A stretch of 64,000 nucleotides of DNA, taken from positions 1 through 64,000 of the forward strand of contig CAZDJZ010000014.1 in the NCBI GenBank assembly GCA_964505785.1, read 5' to 3'. Below, piece by piece: positions 50,309 to 57,921 of the stretch. The translations under genes were made by a program, and so were the position numbers. How positions within the stretch are numbered: the stretch's first letter is position 1; every line of letters begins with the position of its first letter. This DNA is from CAYRTV01 sp964505785 (GTDB lineage: Bacteria; Acidobacteriota; Aminicenantia; Aminicenantales; Aminicenantaceae). Below the pieces are notes generated by a model that saw nothing but the letters and a program-made list of their open reading frames with translations, was not told the origin of the DNA and did not search any database.

Positions 50309-52241
50309 GAAATCATTCTATATAACCACACCCATATACTATGTCAATGATATTCCTCATATCGGGCATGCCTACACCACAATCATTGCCGATGCAGTCA
50401 GCCGATTTCATAAGCTGGCAGGATATGATGTTTTTTTTCTCACGGGAACAGACGAGCATGGACAAAAAATCGAAAAATCAGCCGGGGAAAAAGGCATTGA
50501 GCCGATTCAATTGGCGGACCAGGTCGTCGGCCGTTTTAAAAACCTGTGGAGAGAGCTCAATATCGAATATAATTATTTTATCCGGACCACCCAGGACGAG
50601 CATGAAAAGGGTGTTCAAAGACTGTTTAAAAAATTAATGGATAAAGGGGACATATATAAGGGACAATACAAGGGATATTATTGTGTCAGTGATGAAAACT
50701 TTCTGTCCGAAGATGTGCCGATTGAAGAAGGCGGTTATAAAACATGTCCGGATTGCGGGAAAAAAGCCCATGCGGTCTCAGAGGAATGCTATTTTTTCAA
50801 GCTTTCCGCTTATCAGGAAAAACTGCTTGATTTCTATAAACGCAATCCTGGATTTGTCCGGCCCCGGAGCCGCATGAATGAAATCACCAGCTTTGTGGGA
50901 CAAGGGCTGAAGGATTTAAGCATCACCCGAACTACCGTTAAATGGGGAATCCCGGTTCCCGGCGACCCCGAGCATACGGTTTATGTCTGGTTTGACGCCC
51001 TGCATAATTATTTAACCGGAATCGGATATGGATGGGATGAGGAACAGGTCAAACGATTCTGGCCGGCGAACATACATCTTATCGGAAAAGATATTCTCCG
51101 GTTTCATGCGGTTTTTTGGCCTGCATTCCTTATGGCCGGAGATTTTGAGCTCCCCAAAACTGTATTCGGGCATGGGTGGTGGCTCAAGGACAAAACCAAA
51201 ATGTCCAAGTCCAAAGGAAATGTTCTGGACCCGCATGTTATTCTGAAAGGCTTTGGAACCGATCCCCTCCGCTATTTTCTCCTGCGCGAAATCCCTATCG
51301 GTTTAGACGGCAATTTTTCGCATGAAGGGTTCATCCACCGGGTCAACTCAGATTTAGCCAATGATCTAGGAAATCTGGTGCAAAGAACCATCACGATGAT
51401 TCATAAATATTTCAACGGCCGGATCGAGGCGCCGGGCGAAGAAACCGAAACGGACAAAGACATTAAGCATGAATTTGAAATTTATAAAAAGCAGATTGTT
51501 TTTCATTATAAAGACATGGCGATCAACCGGGCTTTGGAAGTTATTTGGTCTTATATAAATATGACCAATAAATATCTGGCCGCCCAAGAACCCTGGAATC
51601 TGGCCAAAAATCCGGTTGACCGCCCCCGCCTGAGCAGGATTCTATTCCAAACCGCTGCCGCCCTTCGGGCAATCAGCTACTTCCTTTATCCGGTGATGCC
51701 TTCCACAGCTGAGAAAATCTGGGAACTGCTGGGAGAAGAGAAATCTCCGCAGGACGAGAAGCTGCCGGAGCTTAAATTCGAGAATTTCACTCCAGGCAGA
51801 ACCATTAAAAAATCAAAACCTCTCTTTCCCAGGGTGGATCTTAAAGATTTCCTGCAAGATGAAAGACAACAATCGTCTTCTTCTCAGGAAAAAACCAAAA
51901 AGGAGAAAATCATGAGTCAAATTTCTTTTAACGAATTTAAGAAAATGGACCTGCGTGTCGCTGAAATAAAAGCAGCAGAAAAAGTTGAAGGGACAGATAA
52001 GCTTTTAAAGCTTCAGTTGAATTTAGGGGAAGAAAGCCGACAGGTCGTTGCCGGTGTAGCGCAATCATATTCTCCGAAAGACCTGATCGGGAAAAAAATC
52101 GTGGCTATCGTCAATCTGGAACCCGCCGTGATCCGCGGCGTCGAATCCCAAGGAATGCTGTTAGCGGGAGTAAAAAAAGATGGGACTGCGGTGATTCCTT
52201 TCTTTACTGAAGACATTCCAGCAGGTTCCAAAGTGCAGTAA
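50292..52241 (+). CDS. metG: Methionyl-tRNA synthetase
   Basis: A 649-residue class I synthetase. HIGH region IPHIGHAYTTIIADA, LTGTDEHGQKIE, zinc knuckle cysteines around TCPDCGKK, and KMSKS in KTKMSKSKGNVLDP. Helical anticodon domain (about 370-520), charged linker (about 525-545) and a C-terminal EMAPII-like tRNA-binding domain (FKKMDLRVAEIKAAEKVEGT) for dimerisation. The start is TTG 50292 with GAGGAGG nine bases upstream inside folE; TTG fits the overlap and the family N-terminus. End of the sirtuin-larC-folE-metG operon. Confidence 0.95.
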   Translation: MAEKLKKSFYITTPIYYVNDIPHIGHAYTTIIADAVSRFHKLAGYDVFFLTGTDEHGQKIEKSAGEKGIEPIQLADQVVGRFKNLWRELNIEYNYFIRTTQDEHEKGVQRLFKKLMDKGDIYKGQYKGYYCVSDENFLSEDVPIEEGGYKTCPDCGKKAHAVSEECYFFKLSAYQEKLLDFYKRNPGFVRPRSRMNEITSFVGQGLKDLSITRTTVKWGIPVPGDPEHTVYVWFDALHNYLTGIGYGWDEEQVKRFWPANIHLIGKDILRFHAVFWPAFLMAGDFELPKTVFGHGWWLKDKTKMSKSKGNVLDPHVILKGFGTDPLRYFLLREIPIGLDGNFSHEGFIHRVNSDLANDLGNLVQRTITMIHKYFNGRIEAPGEETETDKDIKHEFEIYKKQIVFHYKDMAINRALEVIWSYINMTNKYLAAQEPWNLAKNPVDRPRLSRILFQTAAALRAISYFLYPVMPSTAEKIWELLGEEKSPQDEKLPELKFENFTPGRTIKKSKPLFPRVDLKDFLQDERQQSSSSQEKTKKEKIMSQISFNEFKKMDLRVAEIKAAEKVEGTDKLLKLQLNLGEESRQVVAGVAQSYSPKDLIGKKIVAIVNLEPAVIRGVESQGMLLAGVKKDGTAVIPFFTEDIPAGSKVQ

Positions 52242-52244
52242 GCG

Positions 52245-52275
52245 GCGCATCTGCGGCAATCCTGAAATAATTGTG
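52245..52275 (-). repeat. Family A core fragment
   Basis: Complement reads CAATTATTTCAGGATTGCCG then CAGATGCGC, the core of family A, directly after the metG stop codon. Confidence 0.45.
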
Positions 52276-52342
52276 CTTCCAAAAAGCTCTTCCTTCGGGC
52301 TCTAAGCATTATGCGGTTTCCGGTTTTTACAAATCACTCTTC

Positions 52343-52987
52343 TCAAAAAAACGGAATCAATTGTGAAACCGGAACGGCACCCTTCCTGAGAATAACTGGC
52401 TTTTCTTTAGTTAAATCCACAATAGTAGATGGTTTTCCTCCAGGGGTCGGGCCGCCGCTGACAATACACTCCACCCGGTTGTTAAAAACCTTTATTGCAT
52501 CCTCAGGACGGGAAATTTCAGATTGGCCCGAAAGATTGGCGCTGGTCGCTGTGAGGGGAAAACCGCATTCTTGAAGCAGCTCTTCTATCCAAGGACAATT
52601 CGGCCAACGTATTCCCAGGGTCCCCGCTGAACCCAGGATGGCTTCTGGAATGCGGGGTGCGGCTTCCAATATTATTGTGAGGGGACCCGGCCAGAATTTT
52701 TCAGCAAGCTCAAAAAAAACCGGCGGCTGGTTGATGGTGCTGGATTTCACCATCTCCATTCCGGCTGCTATAACGGACAGGGCCTTTCCGGAATTCCGCT
52801 TTTTTAATGCGTATATCCTGTTAACGGCATCAGCAGAAAAACAATCGGCTCCCAATCCGTAAAATGTATCGGTGGGGTAAACAATGATCCCATCTCTCTT
52901 CAGCACACCGGAAATCCAGCGCAAAGAACTGGATTTAATAATCTCCGGATCTATTTCTACGATACGTGTCTTCATGTCTGATATCAT
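52343..52987 (-). CDS. L-threonylcarbamoyladenylate synthase (TsaC/Sua5 family)
   Basis: A 214-residue enzyme that forms threonylcarbamoyl-AMP for the t6A modification at tRNA position 37. GIIVYPTDTFYGLGADCFS, KKRNSGKALSVI, WPGPLTIILEA, LGIRWPNCPWIEELL and TSANLSGQ follow the YrdC domain order. The C-terminal Sua5 domain is absent, so it is the short TsaC/YwlC-like form. Starts at 52987 or 52975 (MKTRIVEIDP) are both possible. Convergent with metG. Confidence 0.94.
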   Translation of the reverse strand: MISDMKTRIVEIDPEIIKSSSLRWISGVLKRDGIIVYPTDTFYGLGADCFSADAVNRIYALKKRNSGKALSVIAAGMEMVKSSTINQPPVFFELAEKFWPGPLTIILEAAPRIPEAILGSAGTLGIRWPNCPWIEELLQECGFPLTATSANLSGQSEISRPEDAIKVFNNRVECIVSGGPTPGGKPSTIVDLTKEKPVILRKGAVPVSQLIPFF

Positions 52988-53169
52988 TCTCCCATCTTAG
53001 TTTTACCAGGTCAAATTCTTTGACGGACCAGAATGCCGCAGAGGCCGATTGACTCTTGCTGCCGTTCTATTTCATATCCGCCAGGAATGAATTCGGCTCG
53101 TTTTAGAGCTAACAGGCCAGGCTAAGTAAATGAGGAATCGATTAACACTGGAAAATCCTGTTGCATTTA

Positions 53170-53185
53170 TGGCACAAAGATTGCA
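53170..53185 (+). promoter_or_regulatory. Sigma-54 promoter of barrel protein 1
   Basis: TGGCACAAAGATTGCA matches the -24/-12 consensus TGGCACG-N4-TTGCW except for one base, with the invariant GG and GC twelve bases apart. The start codon is 56 bases downstream. The paralogous gene has an even better copy. Confidence 0.75.
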
Positions 53186-53196
53186 TTATTAAAGTG

Positions 53197-53232
53197 AACC
53201 TGAGTTGTTGCCGCAGATGCGAGCGCAAGGAG
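53197..53232 (+). repeat. Family A fragment in a 5' leader
   Basis: AACCTGAGTTGTTGCCGCAG followed by ATGCGAGCGCAAGG carries the family core. It lies between the sigma-54 promoter and the ribosome site of barrel gene 1 and so would be transcribed as leader RNA. Confidence 0.5.
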
Positions 53233-53240
53233 AGGAAATT

Positions 53241-53999
53241 ATGAAAAAATATATTATGCTGTTTCTCATTTTAATGTTAATGGGCCCCGGTTTTATCTTT
53301 TCAGATTTGGTAAGCTTTCAAATCGGATATTATATTCCTCGCGCTGAAGGGGGTCTATGGGATTTGGAATTTGAAAATATGACCTTCACCAAACCGGATT
53401 TCCATAATACAATTTTCACTTTTTCTTATGAATATTTTATAAGCAATCAAATCGGTTTATGCCTGGCCGTTGACGCATATAATAAGCAGAAAGTCGGTTC
53501 ATATAAAGGGTATGTGGGATATCAAACTTTTTCTGGGGATTGGGCGTACCCGGATACATATGAAGGACAATTCATCCCAAGCCATGCTTTAGCGGTATCG
53601 AATACTCCCATCCATGCTTCCGTAAAATTTCTTCCGTTCGGACGAACCGGAAAATTCATTCCATATGCCGGAGGCGGCGTGGGGCTATATGTCTGGAGTC
53701 TCAGTATCCGCGGAGATGTCTTGGATTTTTCTGATGAGAGATATGATGCGGAAGAAGAAGTTGCCGTTTACCCTATATATCAGCTGACCAGCCGGGGATC
53801 AAGCAATTTTGCAATCGGATATTACGGTTATGGAGGAGTTATGATTCCTGTCGCCAATCGAATAAGCTTAGACGCAGGCTTCAAGTTCAATGTTGCCGAA
53901 GCAAATTTCAACGACGAACTCTATACTGAATTTTTTGACGTCAATACCTTCGATTTAAGTGGATATATTATATCTATTGGAATAAATTACTGGTTCTGA
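53241..53999 (+). CDS. Outer-membrane beta-barrel protein 1
   Basis: A 252-residue exported protein from ATG 53241, chosen for the AAGGAGAGG site just upstream and because its N-terminus then matches the paralogue at 54145, which is also 252 residues. Signal peptide about 1-22 (MKKYIMLFLILMLMGPGFIF). The rest alternates hydrophobic and polar residues with many Gly/aromatic turns (YAGGGVGLYVWSL, YYGYGGVMIPVANRISLDAG) and ends in INYWF, the C-terminal aromatic signal for barrel insertion. Family OMP-like small barrel; ligand unknown. Behind a sigma-54 promoter. Confidence 0.82.
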   Translation: MKKYIMLFLILMLMGPGFIFSDLVSFQIGYYIPRAEGGLWDLEFENMTFTKPDFHNTIFTFSYEYFISNQIGLCLAVDAYNKQKVGSYKGYVGYQTFSGDWAYPDTYEGQFIPSHALAVSNTPIHASVKFLPFGRTGKFIPYAGGGVGLYVWSLSIRGDVLDFSDERYDAEEEVAVYPIYQLTSRGSSNFAIGYYGYGGVMIPVANRISLDAGFKFNVAEANFNDELYTEFFDVNTFDLSGYIISIGINYWF

Positions 54000-54101
54000 C
54001 CATTTCAAGTGCTTCCTTGCTTTTTCTAAAAAAACAGGACATTTGACCTTTTTTCTGCACAGGTCCACGTTTTATTGACCCGGAAAAAACGAACCTAATT
54101 A

Positions 54102-54117
54102 TGGCACGAAAATTGCA
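54102..54117 (+). promoter_or_regulatory. Sigma-54 promoter of barrel protein 2
   Basis: TGGCACGAAAATTGCA is a perfect fit to TGGCACG-N4-TTGCW. The ATG is 28 bases downstream, leaving a leader of about 17 bases with AAAGGAGAAG. Confidence 0.82.
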
Positions 54118-54144
54118 ATAAATATTTATAAAGGAGAAGATGAA

Positions 54145-54903
54145 ATGAAAAAATATTTCATGATGTTTTTGGTTTTGTTGTTAATGACCCCTGGTATCAT
54201 TTTTTCTGATGTGGTAAGTTTTCGCCTCGGATATTTTACTCCCCGGGCTGAGAGCGATCTCTGGCAAATTGAACTTGAAAACATGACCTTTATTAAATCG
54301 GATTTCCAAAATGCCATGTTCTGCTTTTCATATGAATACTTCATCAATCCGCAGATCAGCTTCGCATTAGGTATTGACGCCTATAACCAGCAGAAAGCAG
54401 GCTTCTACCAAGGTTATGTGGGATACGCCGATGCCGACGGAGATTGGGCTTATCCTGATATTTACGTGGGAGATTTTGATCCCAGCCACTCTTTTTCCGT
54501 TAATATTACTCCGATCCAGGCATCCGTTAAACTGACGCCGTTCGGCCGGGCCCAGAAAATCATCCCCTATATCGGCGGGGGTGTAGGAATTTATATTTGG
54601 AGCGTCAAACTGCAGGGCGATATGATCGACTTTTCCGATGAATGGTACGATATACAGGAAGGCGTGACCATATATCCTATCTTAACAGTCGATGCCCGGG
54701 AGGAGAGCCGGGTGGCTGTCGGCTTTCACGGCTTCGGCGGAGTTATGATTCCAATCGGCCGCCGGCTCAGCCTGGAAGGCGAGTTTAAATACAATGTGGC
54801 CAAAGGCGATTTTTCTGATGACGCCTATACCGGATTCGGCGGCTTTGAAGCGTTTGACTTGACCGGATACACCGCATCAATCGGACTAAATTACTGGTTC
54901 TAA
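54145..54903 (+). CDS. Outer-membrane beta-barrel protein 2
   Basis: A 252-residue tandem paralogue of the gene at 53241. Signal peptide about 1-22 (MKKYFMMFLVLLLMTPGIIF), then the same strand and turn pattern in register (LGYFTPRAESDLWQIELENM, YIGGGVGIYIWSVKLQGDMI, FHGFGGVMIPIGRRLSLEGE) and a C-terminal LNYWF. Lengths are identical, so the pair arose by a clean duplication together with the promoter. The two proteins differ most in extracellular-loop-like stretches. Confidence 0.82.
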   Translation: MKKYFMMFLVLLLMTPGIIFSDVVSFRLGYFTPRAESDLWQIELENMTFIKSDFQNAMFCFSYEYFINPQISFALGIDAYNQQKAGFYQGYVGYADADGDWAYPDIYVGDFDPSHSFSVNITPIQASVKLTPFGRAQKIIPYIGGGVGIYIWSVKLQGDMIDFSDEWYDIQEGVTIYPILTVDAREESRVAVGFHGFGGVMIPIGRRLSLEGEFKYNVAKGDFSDDAYTGFGGFEAFDLTGYTASIGLNYWF

Positions 54904-54916
54904 TCCATCTCCATCA

Positions 54917-54955
54917 AAGGGGGTGCGGCTGATCTGCGTTAAGGCCCGCCCCCTT
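54917..54955 (+). terminator. Hairpin after barrel gene 2
   Basis: AAGGGGG (54917-54923) can pair with CCCCCTT (54949-54955), 14 bases past the stop codon. There is no U tract, so it may protect the 3' end or assist Rho rather than be an intrinsic terminator. Confidence 0.4.
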
Positions 54956-55058
54956 CTATCAGTCAGCGGAGAACCAAACCCGCTTGTCATCCCAAGGGCC
55001 CGGCTTCGCCGTTTCCCCTCAGCTCCCGGCTTGCAGAAGGCTGAATTTTCAAGTCGTA

Positions 55059-55577
55059 TCAGGCATACTTATCATATGATACGATTTCTCCCAGGCTCTT
55101 CCTTCCCCTGTCCCGGGACTCCTGGGCGGGATAACCCAGCGGCGTCAGTGCCAAAACCCTGACATTTTCCGGAACATCCAGAATCATCTTGACCTGCTGC
55201 TCGTCAAACGCTCCAATCCAGCATGTACCCAGTCCTTCTTCACAGGCCTGCAGCATAAGGTGTTCGACGGCAGCAGCTACATCTATGGTCCAGGATGTCA
55301 TATAGTTTCCCTGCTTCTGGTAACTTTGGTCGGGGTAGCCGCAGGCAGCAATGATGACCGGAGCATCCGCTATGAATTTTTGATTGCAGGATGCTTCGGC
55401 CAATCTAGCTTTTAAATCACGGTCCCTGACAACAATGAATTTCCATGGCTGAAAATTCTTTCCGGAAGGGGCCAGCCGGGCCGCTTCCATCACCCTGTCG
55501 AATACATCACCCGGTACCGGATCATCTTTATATTTTCTTATGCTGTGTCGTTTTCTCATTACATCCAGAATGCTCAT
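55059..55577 (-). CDS. Nitroreductase-family flavoprotein
   Basis: A 172-residue FMN-dependent oxidoreductase. MRKRHSIRKYKDDPVP and AARLAPSGKNFQPWKFIVV are the FMN-binding start of the family; AAAVEHLMLQACEEGLGTCWIG and VLALTPLGYPAQE close the fold. Substrate may be nitro compounds, quinones or flavins. GGAGG lies before the ATG. Single gene, convergent with the barrel genes. Confidence 0.93.
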   Translation of the reverse strand: MSILDVMRKRHSIRKYKDDPVPGDVFDRVMEAARLAPSGKNFQPWKFIVVRDRDLKARLAEASCNQKFIADAPVIIAACGYPDQSYQKQGNYMTSWTIDVAAAVEHLMLQACEEGLGTCWIGAFDEQQVKMILDVPENVRVLALTPLGYPAQESRDRGRKSLGEIVSYDKYA

Positions 55578-55651
55578 AAATTCCTCCTTATGGTTGACAT
55601 CTCAAGATCATTATCTCGATTTTTGTGCGGAAATTCAAATTCGCCGCCAAC

Positions 55652-56500
55652 TCAAGAGATAAAATGCCGCATTCGTTTCCGGTAAGCTTCAGCACGCCTG
55701 TGTTTCCCTCTTTTATCAGCGCCGGCAATCAGTACTTGATATTTTTTTTTCAGTTGCCGCTTCACCAGCCGCTTTTGTTCTGGATAGAGGCCTGAAACCA
55801 GGGCTTTTTCCAGGACTTGCACCCGAAACCGGTCCATTCCCCAGTAAGACCTGGATAATTGATCGCCGTGGCCTCCCCGTTTTATGATTAAAGGCTGTTC
55901 AAGAAAACTCATTGGGTGCCGCGCGGCAATGCGTATCCCAAGGTCATAGTCTTCGCATACGGGGAGTGTTTCGTCGAATACTCCGATTTCATGAAATATC
56001 CTCCTTCGAAATAAAGCAGATGACAGGCTCAATAAACACAGAGGCAAAACTTTGTCAAAAATCATGCCGGAATATTTCCGGTGCTTCTTTTTGGGATTGA
56101 CGAATTTCCCATGGCGGATCCAAATTTCTCCTGTACAGCAGACTACGGCTTCCGGATACGTTTGCATAAATTTCATCTGTTCACAAATTTTTTCAGGTTT
56201 CCATAAATCATCCGAGTCCAGAAATGCAATAAACCGGCCTGAAGCCCGGATCAATCCCCGGTTTCGCGCAGCACTGACTCCGCCATGCGGCATGTAATGA
56301 TAATCAATCCGGGGGCCATAGGTGCCCGTTACCTTCCGGGTAGAATCCGTGGAGCCGTCATCAATTACAATCAGCTCCCAATCATGTTCGGGAATGGTTT
56401 TTAGATAAGTCTGGTTTAGTATTGAATTCAGTGATTCCTGTAAAAAGTCCGCCCGGTTGTAAGTGGGTATGATTACACTGATCAGCGGCTTTCTTTTCAC
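55652..56500 (-). CDS. Family 2 glycosyltransferase
   Basis: A 282-residue GT-A transferase with no membrane segment. VIIPTYNRADFLQESLNSIL at the N-terminus, VIDDGSTDSTRKV, GVSAARNRGLIRASGRFIAF and the metal-binding DSDD (about residues 96-99). The acceptor domain has ETLPVCEDYDLGIRIA, with a probable catalytic acid in CEDYD. The sugar is not predictable. It overlaps the LEA-like gene by four bases (ATGA) and is translated after it. Confidence 0.9.
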   Translation of the reverse strand: MKRKPLISVIIPTYNRADFLQESLNSILNQTYLKTIPEHDWELIVIDDGSTDSTRKVTGTYGPRIDYHYMPHGGVSAARNRGLIRASGRFIAFLDSDDLWKPEKICEQMKFMQTYPEAVVCCTGEIWIRHGKFVNPKKKHRKYSGMIFDKVLPLCLLSLSSALFRRRIFHEIGVFDETLPVCEDYDLGIRIAARHPMSFLEQPLIIKRGGHGDQLSRSYWGMDRFRVQVLEKALVSGLYPEQKRLVKRQLKKKYQVLIAGADKRGKHRRAEAYRKRMRHFIS

Positions 56501-57345
56501 CTGTCGCCTTTCCGGATAGCCGCCCTGTCACTGAAATTATACGGCAGTGATAAACGTCCCCAAATGGTACGAAGTTTCATCTCCCCTTTAAAAGAGCATG
56601 CGGCACTATCCTGCTGCAAGAGGGCATGAACATCTTTACCGACTTCATAAAAATTGATTAAAACTGGTAATGAAAATTTCTTTTCTCCCCTTTTGGGAAT
56701 GTTCTTATCACCCTCAATCCGGCCGTCATTGATGGAATGTCCGCCGATTTTCACGGAATAAATTATCCCATCAACCATTAGTTCAAATCCATTTGGATTG
56801 GAAAAAGTGACTTCAAAGCTGAGGTCTGCCCCCCCGACGGTCAAAGTTTTAACATGTACAGCATCGAGGCGAACTTGCGGCTCCTTAAAAATGGGAAATT
56901 CCCCGCTAAATGAAAAGGGAATCCGGCCCCGCTCTCTTCGTCCATCGGAAAAACCCAGTTCTCCTCTCATAAAGCATTGGACCATATCCTTATCCGCTGT
57001 TTCAGGAATCTCCCGGAACAGGAGGTCATAGGTGATTTTTACGGGAATTGCGATCATGGTATCTTGTCCCGCCGGAACCTGCAGGCCCTGATCCATAGGA
57101 AGGGAAAGATTTACATAGTCATCCTGGCCTATCAAGAATTGATACATGTAACCGGATAAATAATAGGAATCAGAAGACGTATTGGACAGATTGACATAAA
57201 AAACCAACTTTAATCCTGAAGGGCTTAAATCCTGGACTTGTTTTTCCACTAAAGTCAGCTTGATGTCTTTTTTAGGATTTGCATGTAATGCCGGCAAGAT
57301 TAAAATCAAACAAATCGCCGCCGGCCATATTGTTTTTTTCATCAT
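56497..57345 (-). CDS. Secreted LEA type 2 (WHy-domain) protein
   Basis: A 282-residue exported protein (signal peptide about 1-22) with two tandem WHy/LEA-14-like beta sandwiches: residues about 28-150 (KLVFYVNLSNTSSDSYYLSG) and 155-275 (LSFEVTFSNPNGFELMVDGI). Each has the typical N-P-N or N-T-S step before the second strand. Bacterial members are linked to desiccation or stress and to outer-membrane lipoprotein partners. No lipobox. Coupled by ATGA to the glycosyltransferase gene. Confidence 0.8.
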   Translation of the reverse strand: MMKKTIWPAAICLILILPALHANPKKDIKLTLVEKQVQDLSPSGLKLVFYVNLSNTSSDSYYLSGYMYQFLIGQDDYVNLSLPMDQGLQVPAGQDTMIAIPVKITYDLLFREIPETADKDMVQCFMRGELGFSDGRRERGRIPFSFSGEFPIFKEPQVRLDAVHVKTLTVGGADLSFEVTFSNPNGFELMVDGIIYSVKIGGHSINDGRIEGDKNIPKRGEKKFSLPVLINFYEVGKDVHALLQQDSAACSFKGEMKLRTIWGRLSLPYNFSDRAAIRKGDR

Positions 57346-57545
57346 GACAACCTCATTCGTTTTCGGTTACGCTCAATCTAAATTTAAAGTTCTATTATAG
57401 CTGTATTTACTTTATTCGCAAATCCTGATTATTCATAAAACCGCCCACTTCCTTCTTCTGCTTTCTCAAATGCATCACCCGCTGGGGCACGGCTCAATAA
57501 CACGGAGCCCCTTGAGACCTTTTGAATGAACGCATCCATAATGGG

Positions 57546-57570
57546 GTTGAGGTTTAAGTTTTGAGATAAT
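57546..57570 (+). repeat. Family C module
   Basis: TTGAGGTTTAAGTTTTGAGA, just upstream of the small gene at 57585. TTGAGG and TAAGAT, 17 bases apart, could act as its promoter. Confidence 0.35.
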
Positions 57571-57584
57571 AAGATAAATAGAAT

Positions 57585-57806
57585 ATGGCTGAGTCCCGCA
57601 TAATTTTTCACGAGGGTTACAAAGGAAAAGAAACTCCGCGCATTTTTATTCGCGGCAATAAGCAATATGAAATTCAAATCAAAAAACGGGAACGCCGGCT
57701 GGATGTTTTGACCGGCAATACAATGGATTTGTTTTTCTGTCAGGCTGGGCCATATGCGTTTCAAGTGAGAGTTTTCCCCAGCGGAGAATACAAAATAAAT
57801 GAATAA
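57585..57806 (+). CDS. Small conserved-looking hypothetical protein
   Basis: A 73-residue soluble basic protein. The pattern FHEGYKGKETPRIFIRGN, IKKRERRLDVLTGNTMDLF and VRVFPSGEYKINE looks like a compact beta-rich domain, and reminds me of small uncharacterised proteins in related genomes, but I cannot name a family. No ribosome site; the leader would be very short. Codon use and charge pattern are gene-like. Confidence 0.55.
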   Translation: MAESRIIFHEGYKGKETPRIFIRGNKQYEIQIKKRERRLDVLTGNTMDLFFCQAGPYAFQVRVFPSGEYKINE

Positions 57807-57921
57807 ACTTCAGATTTTCATTTTTATACTTAAATCTTAATCGCAAGTTTTCTCCCCTTTGGAGTTGAGTAAAGAATTATCGATTTCTTCAATTTCTTTT
57901 GTTATCATAGGGCAGGATACA

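Noticed and set aside
53205..53240. A start 12 codons earlier for barrel protein 1.
   Set aside because: Those codons fall in a family A repeat; ATG 53241 has AAGGAGAGG and gives the paralogue's length.
57429..57764. A 111-codon minus-strand frame.
   Set aside because: Antisense to the more gene-like frame at 57585-57806 and without recognisable features.
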